A stretch of DNA of 64,000 nt from an uncultured Tenacibaculum sp. (GTDB taxonomy: Bacteria; Bacteroidota; Bacteroidia; Flavobacteriales; Flavobacteriaceae), in the NCBI RefSeq assembly GCF_947504135.1, contig NZ_CANNGG010000004.1:308439-372438 (forward strand). The letters are read 5' to 3'. Shown here piece by piece: positions 43,863 to 54,500 of this stretch. Every line of letters starts with the position of its first letter. Position 1 is the stretch's first letter. The position numbers were made by a program, and so were the translations under genes. The notes below the pieces were generated by a model, which had not been told where the DNA came from, ran no database searches, and saw nothing but the letters and a program-made list of their open reading frames with translations.

Positions 43863-45563
43863 ATGGAACATTTTATAGTATCGGCACGTAAATATCGTCC
43901 TCAAAATTTTGAAGATGTGGTAGGGCAACAAGCCATTACTAATACGTTAGAAAATGCTATACAAAACAACCATTTAGCTCAAGCTTTATTGTTTACAGGA
44001 CCTCGTGGAGTTGGTAAAACATCGTGTGCTCGTATCTTGGCTAAACGTATTAACCAAGAAGATGCAACTACAGATGATGAAGATTTTGCTTTTAATATTT
44101 TTGAATTAGATGCGGCTTCTAACAACTCGGTTGATGACATTCGTAACCTTACCGATCAAGTTCGAATCCCACCTCAAACAGGAAAGTATAAAGTTTATAT
44201 TATTGATGAGGTTCACATGCTTTCTCAAGCCGCTTTTAATGCTTTTTTAAAAACGTTAGAAGAACCACCTGCACATGCAATTTTTATTTTAGCAACTACA
44301 GAAAAGCATAAAATTATACCAACGATATTATCTCGTTGTCAAATTTTTGATTTTAAACGTATTGGTGTTTTAGATGCTAAAGAGTATTTAAAAACAATTT
44401 GTGCTAAGGAGAATATTACTGCTGAAGATGATGCATTACATGTAATTGCTCAAAAAGCTGACGGAGCCATGCGTGATGCGCTTTCTATTTTTGATAGAGT
44501 TGTAAGTTTCTCAGGAAATAACTTAACTCGCGAAGCGGTTACGCAAAACCTTAATGTGTTAGACTACGATGTTTATTTTAACATTACCGATTTATTACTT
44601 CAGAATAAAATTCCAGAAGTCTTAATGGCATTTAATGATGTGTTAGGAAAAGGTTTTGAGGGACATCATTTTATAAACGGTTTAGCTTCTCACTTTAGAG
44701 ATTTGTTAGTAGCCAAAGATCAAGCGACTATTGCTTTATTGGAAGTTGGAGACAATACTAAAAAACGATACTTAGAACAAGCTACCAAAGCTAGCATGCA
44801 GTTTTTAATGCCTGCGATAGATAAGGCTAATGATTGCGACTTAAAATATCGAGGAAGTAAAAACCAACGATTATTGGTAGAACTTACTTTAATGCAAATT
44901 GCCTCTATCACTTTTGATGGAGCAAAAAAAAAATCTAGCAACTACATAATTCCTGCTACTTTTTTTACCTCTTTATCTCCTTCTGTTAAAAAGACTGAAG
45001 TGAAACCTGTTGTTGCAAAAACTCCTAAAAAAGCGGAAACAGCTCCGGTAACAGCCACAGTTACAAAAGAAACTCCTGCTAAACCAATTTTAAAGAATAT
45101 TAAACGACGTACTTCTGCCTTATCTTTAAAGAGTTTACAGCAAAAAAAAGATGTTAAGGTAAATTTAGATGAAGAAGAAAACTACGATAATCATCCTAAA
45201 ACACCTTTTTCTATAGATGAATTAAAAGATGCTTGGAAGAAGTACTATTTTCAACTTCAACGTTTAGGGGAACAGAGTATGGCCGCAATTATAGCCTCTG
45301 ATGAGCCCAAATTAGAGGAAGATTTTACCATCATATTTGCTGTACCTAGTGACTTAATGAAGTCACAGTTAGAAAAAGGAAAACCAAAATTATTACGTTT
45401 CTTACGCGAAAAACTTAATAATTACGGAATACAAATTAATGTAAAGGTTAACGAAACTATAGAAAAAAAGTTTGCCTATACTCCTCAGGAGAAGTATGAC
45501 AAACTCAAAGAAAAAAATCCGTTACTTGAAAAGTTGAAAAGTACTTTTGGTTTAGATGTTTAG
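43863..45563 (+). CDS. dnaX: DNA polymerase III subunit gamma/tau
   Basis: SARKYRPQNFEDVVGQ, TGPRGVGKTSCARILAK, EVHMLSQAAFNAFLKTLEEPP. Confidence 0.96.
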   Translation: MEHFIVSARKYRPQNFEDVVGQQAITNTLENAIQNNHLAQALLFTGPRGVGKTSCARILAKRINQEDATTDDEDFAFNIFELDAASNNSVDDIRNLTDQVRIPPQTGKYKVYIIDEVHMLSQAAFNAFLKTLEEPPAHAIFILATTEKHKIIPTILSRCQIFDFKRIGVLDAKEYLKTICAKENITAEDDALHVIAQKADGAMRDALSIFDRVVSFSGNNLTREAVTQNLNVLDYDVYFNITDLLLQNKIPEVLMAFNDVLGKGFEGHHFINGLASHFRDLLVAKDQATIALLEVGDNTKKRYLEQATKASMQFLMPAIDKANDCDLKYRGSKNQRLLVELTLMQIASITFDGAKKKSSNYIIPATFFTSLSPSVKKTEVKPVVAKTPKKAETAPVTATVTKETPAKPILKNIKRRTSALSLKSLQQKKDVKVNLDEEENYDNHPKTPFSIDELKDAWKKYYFQLQRLGEQSMAAIIASDEPKLEEDFTIIFAVPSDLMKSQLEKGKPKLLRFLREKLNNYGIQINVKVNETIEKKFAYTPQEKYDKLKEKNPLLEKLKSTFGLDV

Positions 45564-47378
45564 GTTTTTTCCTAAATAAACAACTATCCAACCTTCAATT
45601 TTCTTTACATCATGCTCAAACTCAGAAATTAATAAGATTTCATTAGTACTTTTATTCTTAACTAAAATTGGAATAGACTTAACTTCATCATGTATTTTCT
45701 CTATTTTAGTTTTATACTCTTGAACTGAATTAACTTGGGTTTCATGAATCTCTGGAAACTCTCTTACTGCTTCCATTATATTGATATAATCATCTTCGAT
45801 TGTAAATAGATGATCTTCATCTTCATAATCTTTTGTTATTACTTCTTGAGAAGTAGCTAAACGATAGGCTCCTTGTTCTCCGAAAATTGAAGAAAAATTT
45901 GAAATCACAAATTTATTAATTGAATCACTCCCTGTCATAGCAACCAAATAACCTACATCATTTAATTCAATATTATCCGTAAGTTCATCGTCATAAACAT
46001 TTATTTCAAGTGACTCTAATCCTTCTGCTTTTGCTTTTTCTACATTTTCCGAGTTAGAATCAATTAAAACAACTCTTCTTTTATTCTCTTTCAAATATTT
46101 TGCTATTAACCTCGCTACATCTGATGCACCTACAATCATGATTGCATTAGATCGTTTTAAGAATACCCCAACTATTTTTGCAAATAATCGTGCTGTCGTT
46201 GCATTTAACAATACAGTTCCTAGTACAATCATAAATACTAACGGAGTAATGTATTCTGCTCCTTCTACTCCTTGCTTTAATAGCTTACTTCCAAATAGAG
46301 AAGCAATACCTGCAGCAACAATACCTCTTGGTCCTACCCAACTAATAAATAATTTTTCATTGGTTTTTAAATTAGATTTTGAAGTACTTAAGAAAACTGC
46401 TAGAGGACGAATTACAAAAACAATTAATGCAAATAATAATAATGTTTTCCAATCGTATAAAAGCATTAATTCTTTATAATCGATGTTGGCTGACAATAAG
46501 ATAAACAGTATTGAAATTAGTAATACACTAAGTGATTCTTTAAAGTATAAAATCTCTTTTAAATTCTTCAACTTACTATTTCCTAATACCATTCCCATAA
46601 CCACAACTGCTAATAATCCTGATTCATGGGCAAATAATTCAGATTCTACAAATACTAATAAAACAGTAGATAATGACACTACATTTAATAAGTAATGTGG
46701 CACCCACTTTTTATTAATAACGAAAATTAAAGCATGTGCAAAGGTGAATCCGAAAGTAGTTCCGAATAAAATGATTTTTAAGAATTCTAATAAAGCTGTT
46801 CCTGTAAAACCTGCATCTCCTCCAACACTAATAAATTCAAAAACAAGTACCGCTACTAAAGCTCCGATAGGATCAATTAAAATACCTTCCCATTTTAAAA
46901 CTGCGGAAACATCCTTTTTAAGTGGTATATTTCTGAGAATTGGTGTTATAACGGTTGGTCCTGTTACAATAATTAACCCTGAAAATAAAAATGATAACTC
47001 CCAACCTAAACCAAAAACATAATGAGCAATAATAGCACCTCCAAAAAAGGTAACTGCTGCTCCTAAGGTTATTAATTTCGTAATTACAGGACCTATATTT
47101 TTAATTTCTCCACGTCGCAAGGTTAACCCTCCTTCAAAAAGAATGATACTAATTGATAACGAAACAAAATAATACAAACCATCACCAGGAAATAATCCTT
47201 TTTCTCCATTCCATACGGGTTCTATCCATTTACTTCCATCTTCATTAAAAAATTCTGCTGCAATTGGACCTACAAGTAGTCCAATTAAAATTAAAGGTAA
47301 AATTGCTGGAATTTTAAATCTCCACGCTACCCATTGAGCTAAAATTCCTAATATAATTATCCCCGCTAGTTCTAACAT
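45552..47378 (-). CDS. CPA1-type cation:proton antiporter with TrkA-N/RCK domain
   Basis: ~12 TM segments; GVGAxx-like NAD fold IMIVGASDVARLIAKYLKENKRRVVLIDSN. Confidence 0.9.
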   Translation of the reverse strand: MLELAGIIILGILAQWVAWRFKIPAILPLILIGLLVGPIAAEFFNEDGSKWIEPVWNGEKGLFPGDGLYYFVSLSISIILFEGGLTLRRGEIKNIGPVITKLITLGAAVTFFGGAIIAHYVFGLGWELSFLFSGLIIVTGPTVITPILRNIPLKKDVSAVLKWEGILIDPIGALVAVLVFEFISVGGDAGFTGTALLEFLKIILFGTTFGFTFAHALIFVINKKWVPHYLLNVVSLSTVLLVFVESELFAHESGLLAVVVMGMVLGNSKLKNLKEILYFKESLSVLLISILFILLSANIDYKELMLLYDWKTLLLFALIVFVIRPLAVFLSTSKSNLKTNEKLFISWVGPRGIVAAGIASLFGSKLLKQGVEGAEYITPLVFMIVLGTVLLNATTARLFAKIVGVFLKRSNAIMIVGASDVARLIAKYLKENKRRVVLIDSNSENVEKAKAEGLESLEINVYDDELTDNIELNDVGYLVAMTGSDSINKFVISNFSSIFGEQGAYRLATSQEVITKDYEDEDHLFTIEDDYINIMEAVREFPEIHETQVNSVQEYKTKIEKIHDEVKSIPILVKNKSTNEILLISEFEHDVKKIEGWIVVYLGKNLNI

Positions 47379-47437
47379 ATTTAATATTTAAAAAAAACTA
47401 AAAATACAGCTTTTAATTAAACTGCTTTTACATTTAC

Positions 47438-49789
47438 TTACTTTTTTATCTCTATAATTCTCTTTAATTCATTACCATGGTCATCTATAGCTGTAACTGT
47501 GTAAGTCCCTTCTTTAGGCAAAATTGCTTGTTCGTGATACTGCTTTGTAATACCTACAAACTGCTCGTTTAAATACCAGTAAACTTTTGCTTCTGAATTA
47601 CTGTGTGTTAACTTTAAAATTATAGGATGTAATTGATTATCTTCTCCTCTTGTTAACGAAACTTTTGTTATACTTTTTGAAGGAAAAACAAAGCCCATTA
47701 AATTACTTTCTAATCGATTACAGTCAGACCTATAGGTAGGTAATGGTCTATAATCAGCATTGTTTTGTTGATAATAATGAGCCATTAACGGAGGTAATAC
47801 AAACCATGATTTGGGTTTCATGTTTAAAATGGATTCACAGTTCGAATTTACTCTGAATTTTTCAAGTTTATCAACCATAATTTGTTGATGATATGGGCAT
47901 GATAGTGCTTTCATTGCACTTTTTTGAACTCTTTTTGTAATGGACGTACAAATAGGTTTAGCTAAAAAACCACTTTTCTCACAAATAGCTACTTCTATCA
48001 AATCTTCATAAGGTTCTAAAAACCAATTTGATTTTGGCAAAATATCAAAAACATTAAACATTAACGGCGCAGCGCTTCCTACTCCTGTAAGATCTGGGCG
48101 TCCTTCTCCATCAGAATTTCCTATCCATACTCCTACCACATATTTTGGGGTTACACCAATAGACCATGCATCTTTATTCCCAAAACTGGTTCCAGTTTTC
48201 CACGCTATTTTTTGAGATGAATCGTAATATTTCCAAGCTTGATCTGTATAAGGTCTATTTACTTCTAACAAAGTGTTTAGTGTTAAAAATGTAGCTCCAG
48301 CATCTAAAGTTGTATAGTCTTTTTGAACTTTTCCAAAATTTGGATTTCCTTCAAATAAAAAATTGGGTTCTATAAATTCCTTCTGATAATATTTATGCTT
48401 TAATTCTTCATAGTGATTTACAATTCCTGCATAGCCTGCAAAAGTTTTGCATAAATCCCATAAACTAGCTTCTGCTCCACCTAAAATCAATGAAAGTCCA
48501 TAATAATCTGCTAACCTATTAATATCATTAATATGATACGCTTTAATGTCTTCTCTAAACTTTTCTAATCCATAACGTTGTAACATACGTACTGAAGGAA
48601 TATTTAACGAACGGGTTAATGCTTCATTGGCTGGAACAGCTCCATCAAAAGTTAAATTGAAGTTTTTTGGTGAATACCCTGCTATTTCTGTTGGTACATC
48701 TGCGACTAATTGACTAGGTAGTAAATCTCCCGATTGTAGCATTTGCGCATATAAAAAAGGCTTTAAAGTACTTCCTGTACTTCTTGGAGCGATGATATTG
48801 TTCACATCTTTTTGATGTGCTTTATCGGTTGGAGAATTCCCTACATAAGACAGTACTTTTCTTGTTTTAACATCTAACACCAATACTGCCATATTGTAGA
48901 CTTCATTTTGTTTTTGACGGAAATAATGCTGCTTTACTAAATTATTTACTTGTCTTTGCAAATGGATATCAACAGAGCTTTTTACGCGTTTTCCTCTATA
49001 CTGTTTCGTTACTTCTTGTACAAAATGTGGTGCGACTGTAGGTAACGGATATGGTTTTTGTGGTAACTCTTCTTCAATAGCTAAATCATACGTAATTTGA
49101 TCAATTATACCTTCTTCATGCAGTTTTTGTAATAACCTATTTCTTTTATTTTTTAGCTTTTGTTGATTTTTTCCCGGATAAATCAACGACGGAGCATTAG
49201 GCAATACAGCTAAAGTTGCTGTTTCCGCCCATGACAATTGATGTGGTTTTAAACCAAAATAACGCCAAGAAGCCATTTCTAACCCAACAACATTTCCTCC
49301 ATAAGGAGCATGAGATGCATAGAGGTTTAGAATTTCTTTTTTTGAGTGACGAAATTCTAATCGAGTGGCTAGGATTAGCTCTTGAAATTTTTCAAAATAG
49401 GAACGTTCTTTATTCTTTCTTGATAAGCGAATTACTTGCTGTGTCAATGTGCTTCCTCCTCGTACAACTCTTTTCGCTTTGATGTTTTCTACCATTGCTT
49501 TTCCTATTGAAATAGGATTGAATCCGAAATGATTGTAGAAATAAGCGTCTTCAAACTGTAAAATACAATGTTCGAATTTTTTAGGCACAGAATCTAACTC
49601 AGGAAATCGCCACTGACCATCACTAGCAATAACAGCTCCTAACAATTCATTATTTTTTGCAGTAACAACTGTTGATGTAGGTGTCTCAAATAATTTTTTA
49701 GGTAAACAGAAATAATAAACAATCACCACGAACACTGTGATGATTGTTTTGATTTTATTTTGTTGTATCCATTTGAAAATTGTTTGCAT
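47438..49789 (-). CDS. pbpC: Penicillin-binding protein 1C
   Basis: Glycosyltransferase motif EDAYFYNHFGFNP / RGGSTLTQQVIRL; transpeptidase SxxK (APRSTGSTLKPFLYAQ), KTGTS; C-terminal BiPBP region. Confidence 0.94.
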   Translation of the reverse strand: MQTIFKWIQQNKIKTIITVFVVIVYYFCLPKKLFETPTSTVVTAKNNELLGAVIASDGQWRFPELDSVPKKFEHCILQFEDAYFYNHFGFNPISIGKAMVENIKAKRVVRGGSTLTQQVIRLSRKNKERSYFEKFQELILATRLEFRHSKKEILNLYASHAPYGGNVVGLEMASWRYFGLKPHQLSWAETATLAVLPNAPSLIYPGKNQQKLKNKRNRLLQKLHEEGIIDQITYDLAIEEELPQKPYPLPTVAPHFVQEVTKQYRGKRVKSSVDIHLQRQVNNLVKQHYFRQKQNEVYNMAVLVLDVKTRKVLSYVGNSPTDKAHQKDVNNIIAPRSTGSTLKPFLYAQMLQSGDLLPSQLVADVPTEIAGYSPKNFNLTFDGAVPANEALTRSLNIPSVRMLQRYGLEKFREDIKAYHINDINRLADYYGLSLILGGAEASLWDLCKTFAGYAGIVNHYEELKHKYYQKEFIEPNFLFEGNPNFGKVQKDYTTLDAGATFLTLNTLLEVNRPYTDQAWKYYDSSQKIAWKTGTSFGNKDAWSIGVTPKYVVGVWIGNSDGEGRPDLTGVGSAAPLMFNVFDILPKSNWFLEPYEDLIEVAICEKSGFLAKPICTSITKRVQKSAMKALSCPYHQQIMVDKLEKFRVNSNCESILNMKPKSWFVLPPLMAHYYQQNNADYRPLPTYRSDCNRLESNLMGFVFPSKSITKVSLTRGEDNQLHPIILKLTHSNSEAKVYWYLNEQFVGITKQYHEQAILPKEGTYTVTAIDDHGNELKRIIEIKK

Positions 49790-49931
49790 AAATTATTTTA
49801 TGTGTCAAATTTCTCCTAAAAAAATATCCCTCGTACCCTCTTTTAAAATTTAACAAATAACAAACAATCACTATAAAAACCGTAATGATTGTTTAGGAAC
49901 TATTTACTTAATTACCTTAATCCACTGTCCC
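49782..49931. repeat. Direct repeat A (copy 1, ~150 bp)
   Basis: gtttgcataaattattttatg...taatccactgtccc; repeated at 51365-51513 with a single A-run indel. Confidence 0.95.
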
Positions 49932-50063
49932 CCTGCTGGCGCAAGCGTCTCGCTTGTGCTGCTTACAACGTTATAGTTTAAATATTATCTGTTAACATAT
50001 CTTCTTTTTCTTTACATGCCTTTACTCATACTGTCACGAGCAAGATGCTCGCGCTAGCGGGGT
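49930..50063. repeat. Direct repeat B (copy 1, ~134 bp), a doublet of REP-like hairpins
   Basis: cccctgctggcgcaagcg...gctagcggggt; repeated at 51232-51366 with one substitution and one indel; hairpins at 49939-49959 and 50035-50053. Confidence 0.93.
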
Positions 50064-50150
50064 ATTTTACTTTTCTAATTCATATTATACAAGACAAACA
50101 AATTGCTTTATATGTTGTTGACATGCTTTTTTATTGTTTTTTCTGTATAT

Positions 50151-50171
50151 GCACAGATTGCAAATCCGCGC
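50151..50171. repeat. REP-like hairpin of a second sequence type
   Basis: gcacagatt-gca-aatccgcgc: self-complementary with wobble pairs. Confidence 0.55.
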
Positions 50172-50188
50172 TATCGAGTTTTTATTTT

Positions 50189-50827
50189 TTAATCTTTTTT
50201 TGTAAAAATTTTAAAAAAGCTTTTTATTCCTTCTAATCTATTTGGCACATAAATATTTGTACCATGCTCTTCATTATCTTTTATTTGAAAATACGCTCCT
50301 ATAGGTAATAGTAACAGCCCAGACCAACCTAGTACTGTTATAAAATACCCTAAGCAAATAATTATTCCTTTCTTTATATTTGGAATACTTCCAAGAATGG
50401 TTTCTTTATTTATAGCTAGATATACTAACTTTTCTTTACTATAAATTACTTCTAAAGTGTTTATGAAACTTAGCTCAATCTCATTCAAACTAATAGGAAG
50501 TGAATTAAAAAACTCTTCTTCATTTTTAATTAAATTCTCTTTTTTTAAAACTCCTAATAAAGTTTTGTATTTCTCATCTGGTATATAGTACTGAAAATGA
50601 ACTGTTTTTTTATTGGTTACTATATTAAGATTTAACCTATTCCTCATTAATGGATGTATATCCAGGTTATTATATTTTAAATCAATCCTTTTTACTTTAT
50701 TAAATACTTCAGGTTTTGTATTTATATCTCTATCACCATTTAAGATATCTAGTCCTCCTATAAATGCTAATAAAGCAGCAATGCCTACATAGGCTAGCGT
50801 ATATAAAATAAAATTACTTTTAGACAT
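50189..50827 (-). CDS. Hypothetical membrane protein
   Basis: Start MSKSNFILYTLAYVG at 50827 avoids overlap with the upstream gene; TM segments at both ends. Confidence 0.65.
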   Translation of the reverse strand: MSKSNFILYTLAYVGIAALLAFIGGLDILNGDRDINTKPEVFNKVKRIDLKYNNLDIHPLMRNRLNLNIVTNKKTVHFQYYIPDEKYKTLLGVLKKENLIKNEEEFFNSLPISLNEIELSFINTLEVIYSKEKLVYLAINKETILGSIPNIKKGIIICLGYFITVLGWSGLLLLPIGAYFQIKDNEEHGTNIYVPNRLEGIKSFFKIFTKKD

Positions 50828-50843
50828 GTTAACTTTAGTTTTA

Positions 50844-51113
50844 TTACTCTTCTTTTTCTGGAGGAAATGGGTATTCATCTAAAGGTAACCAACTATCCCC
50901 TTTCATTGCTAAATACTTTTCTAAACTTCCTAATTGATATGCAAAGTCATAAATAAGTTCAATTGAGATTTCTTTGATATCTAAGGTTACAAAAGATGTT
51001 CCATCTGCATAGTCTGTATTAATCAATTCAATTTCTGTATTATTATTATTATTAAATTTATAAACTAATTGTTCAACTGCTAAAGGTGAATAAACTATTT
51101 TTTTTATTTTCAT
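50844..51113 (-). CDS. Small protein in immunity-gene position downstream of a deaminase-toxin fragment
   Basis: 89 aa acidic ORF starting 2 nt after the toxin-fragment stop. Confidence 0.55.
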   Translation of the reverse strand: MKIKKIVYSPLAVEQLVYKFNNNNNTEIELINTDYADGTSFVTLDIKEISIELIYDFAYQLGSLEKYLAMKGDSWLPLDEYPFPPEKEE

Positions 51114-51115
51114 TT

Positions 51116-51301
51116 TTAATATTTTAAACCATCTATTAATATAACTTTTACATTAGGGAACATTGTACTAAAATCTTGTATCACTCCTTGACAAGACATA
51201 CAATAAGGTAGTTCTGAAACTAACTTTATCTCCCCTGCTGGCGCAAGCGTCTCGCTTGTGCTGCTTACAACATTATAGTTTAAATTATTATCTGTTAACA
51301 T
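51116..51301 (-). pseudogene. Truncated C-terminus of a deaminase-fold polymorphic toxin, fused to repeat B' sequence
   Basis: KLVSELPYCMSCQGVIQDFSTMFPNVKVILIDGLKY: PxCxxC second zinc motif and GVIxxFxxMFPN of toxin deaminases; first ~23 codons lie in repeat B'. Confidence 0.6.
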
Positions 51302-51366
51302 ATCTTCTTTTTCTTTACATGCCTTTACTCATACTGTCACGAGCAAGATGCTCGCGCTAGCGGGGT
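51232..51366. repeat. Direct repeat B' (copy 2)
   Basis: Near-identical to 49930-50063, same orientation. Confidence 0.93.
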
Positions 51367-51513
51367 TTGCATAAATTATTTTATGTGTCAAATTTCTCCT
51401 AAAAAATATCCCTCGTACCCTCTTTTAAAATTTAACAAATAACAAACAATCACTATAAAAACCGTAATGATTGTTTAGGAACTATTTACTTAATTACCTT
51501 AATCCACTGTCCC
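51365..51513. repeat. Direct repeat A' (copy 2)
   Basis: Near-identical to 49782-49931, same orientation; contains the native 3' end of the alpha-2-macroglobulin gene. Confidence 0.95.
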
Positions 51514-54500
51514 TTAGTACGAGCTATATAATCGTTGTCATACATTGCTTCTACTTGTACTCCTGGTAAATAATATTCACCTAAATACGAAGCATTCACT
51601 AATACTCTAAATGTTTTGGTTTCGTACTTCTTCAAGGTAAAGTAGTTACTGATACTTGCATCTCGTATATCGGTATAATCTACTTTTGAAGATGTGGTAA
51701 TGTTTCCAAAATCGGTAAAACGAGTATTCACAATTTCCCAACCTGAAGGAATATATTGTGTTAATGCTACATTATCAATCGTTTCACTTGTTGGATTCTT
51801 TACTGTAACTTCAGCTACAAAGTTAGTTCCTTGTGACAAGTTATCTGGAGTAATACGAGCTCCATCTTTTGTTTTATATGTAATAGTTGTTTCTAAATTC
51901 TTTTGGAATACTTTTTCCTCACCAACTGGTAATATCCCTTTGTTTAGTATACGTACATATAAAACACCACTGTTTTTGTTTGTTATTTTTAATGAGTTCT
52001 CCTTTTGAATTGCGATTAAATCTTTTGCTAACAACGATTTTGAAGTACTTGCTTCTCCTGATGCCTTATTTAAAATATAGTTGACATTAATTCCATCACT
52101 ATCACCATTTTTCATTGCATATTGGCTCATTGCTAATAAACTATATGCTGTTGTTTGCGTACTCATCCAATTGTTACTAGATAAATCTTCAGCAATCTCT
52201 TTTGCTAATTTTATTGACTTCATTTCATCATCCAGTAGCATATAAGTTTCTAAAGACATAGCTTTGTTTCTAGTTTCAGAACCATAGTTTGAATAATATC
52301 GTTTTGTATAGGTATAACCAGTTATTCCTTTTAAAATAGATTTTGCTATAGCCTTTTTACCTATTAAAGCATACGCACTTGCTAATCTCATTTTTGCTTC
52401 ATCTGAAACTCCCATTGATTCTCGTAAACGGTTCATTGATGCTAAATCAGGACTATTTGCTAAACTCAACGTATATAATCTATATGCTTGTGATAAAGAA
52501 TTGTTGTAATAACGTGAGTTATTTCTCCAATTACGTGCTTGTTGTTTTTGATATCCTATCCATTTTGATTTGAATCCAATAGGTAACACATATCCTTTCT
52601 TCTCTGCTTCTATCATAAAATGTCCTGCATAAGACGTTCCCCAACTATCTGCAGTACTATTTCCTTGCCAGTATGACAACCCTCCATTAGATAATTGGAA
52701 ATCTGATAAACGTTGAATTGCTGCTTTTATATTTCTTTCTGTTGAAGCTATCTTTTCTTTTGATAATTCAAATAATTCTGGTAAAAACAACTGTGGAAAA
52801 GCCCCAGAAGTGGTTTGCTCTACACAACCATGTGGATAACGAATTAAATACCCTAAACGCTTTGTAAAGTTCATTGGAGGTAATGTAGATAACTCTAACG
52901 TAGCTCCATTAGTTCCTCTGGTTCCAAAACTAGTGAAGTTTAACTCTCCTTGTTCGTTCGAATTTAACACTAAATCTTTTACCTCGGTCGTAACTGGATT
53001 CGGATTTAAGACATCAATCTCTACTTCGTAAGATGCTTTTTCTCTTCCTGAACTTGCATCTATTTTCACCTTACCAATTCCTTTAAAATCGTTCACTTTT
53101 AAGGTGAAATACGCCATTTTTTCATCTGGCTGACTAAATGAAACGGTTTGTGTTTTATCTCCTACAATAGTATATGCTTCGTTTGGTTGTACTGTAACTT
53201 TTACATTTTTGATATTTGGCTTCATTGCAAAAACAGTTACTGGTAAAGTAACAGTTTCTTGAGGAGTTATTTTACGCGGTAATGATGCTAAAATCATAAC
53301 AGGTTTACGTACAAAAGCTGTTTTTTCATCACGACCATATGCATCTTTTTTAGTATCCGTAGCTACAACCATAGCACGAACAGAACCTACATATTTAGGT
53401 ATTTTAATCTTGTGTTCCTTAATATCTCCCATTTCTAAATCGAAAGGTCCTAAATAGGTTACCATTGGTTTGAATCGGTTAGCTTTACGGTTTTTACTTC
53501 CCGCTTCTGCTTCATCACCTCCAATACTTAATATTTGATTTACTTTTCCACCGTAAGCACCAATAACGTCATCAAAAATATCCCATGTTTTTACTCCTAA
53601 AGATTGACGTGCATAGAACACTCCCCAAGGGTTTGGAGTTTTAAAACGTGTTAAATCTAACAAGCCTTCATCTACTAACGCAATGGTATAGGTCATCGCC
53701 CTACCTTTTTCTTCTTTTACTCGAACGGTAGCGGTAGATTCTGGTCGTAACTCGTCTGCTAACTGGATTATTGGTTCTAATTTCGTTGCAGGGTTATGTA
53801 CCAACATTGGTATTGATCCATACATACGAATTGGTAAATCGTTTACTGTTTGACTATGTTTTTGTAACAATGAAATGTTTACAAATACATTTGGTGTATA
53901 ACTCGCTTTTACTGGAAAACTAAACGATGTTTGTTGTGCTTGTGTTGGTACCCAAAAATGATCTAATACTTCTGTTCCGTTTTCTATGGTAATAAACGCT
54001 TTTCCTCCTTCTGAAGATGGAAACTTAACAGTTGCTTTTTCATCTACTTCATACGATTCTTTATCGGTTGTAAATATCAACATCGTAGCATTACTCTTAT
54101 CTTGGTTTCCTTTTTTCTTAGCATACCAAGAAGGCCAATCAAAATACACTACATTTGAGGTAACGTGTTTACTTTTTGAATCTTTTACTTTTATTAAATA
54201 ACGTCCCCAATCGTTTTCATCAACCTTTAGTTTAAAGGTTCCTTTACCATTTGCGTTTGTAGTTACTTTTAGTTTTTTATAAGGTTCATGATAACGTGTA
54301 CCATCATAACTAGACAATCCATTATCAGAAGTACTCCACCACCAACGCCATGATAATTTATATACATTTACTTCTAAAGTATTTGCTATTCCTACTCCTT
54401 CTTCGTTTACTGAAGCTACATTAAATGTATAGTTTTCATCTGTAAATAAATAGTTTTTAGATTGTGGTTCTTCCGCATCTTGTAACCCTGCATATGAAGT

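Noticed and set aside
46138-47022. Track ORFs antisense to the antiporter gene
   Set aside because: Shadow frames over a well-supported membrane protein.
49930-50063. Tandem terminator pair
   Set aside because: Hairpins lack adjacent T runs and the whole 134-bp block is duplicated at 51232, so a mobile/REP-like repeat explains it better.
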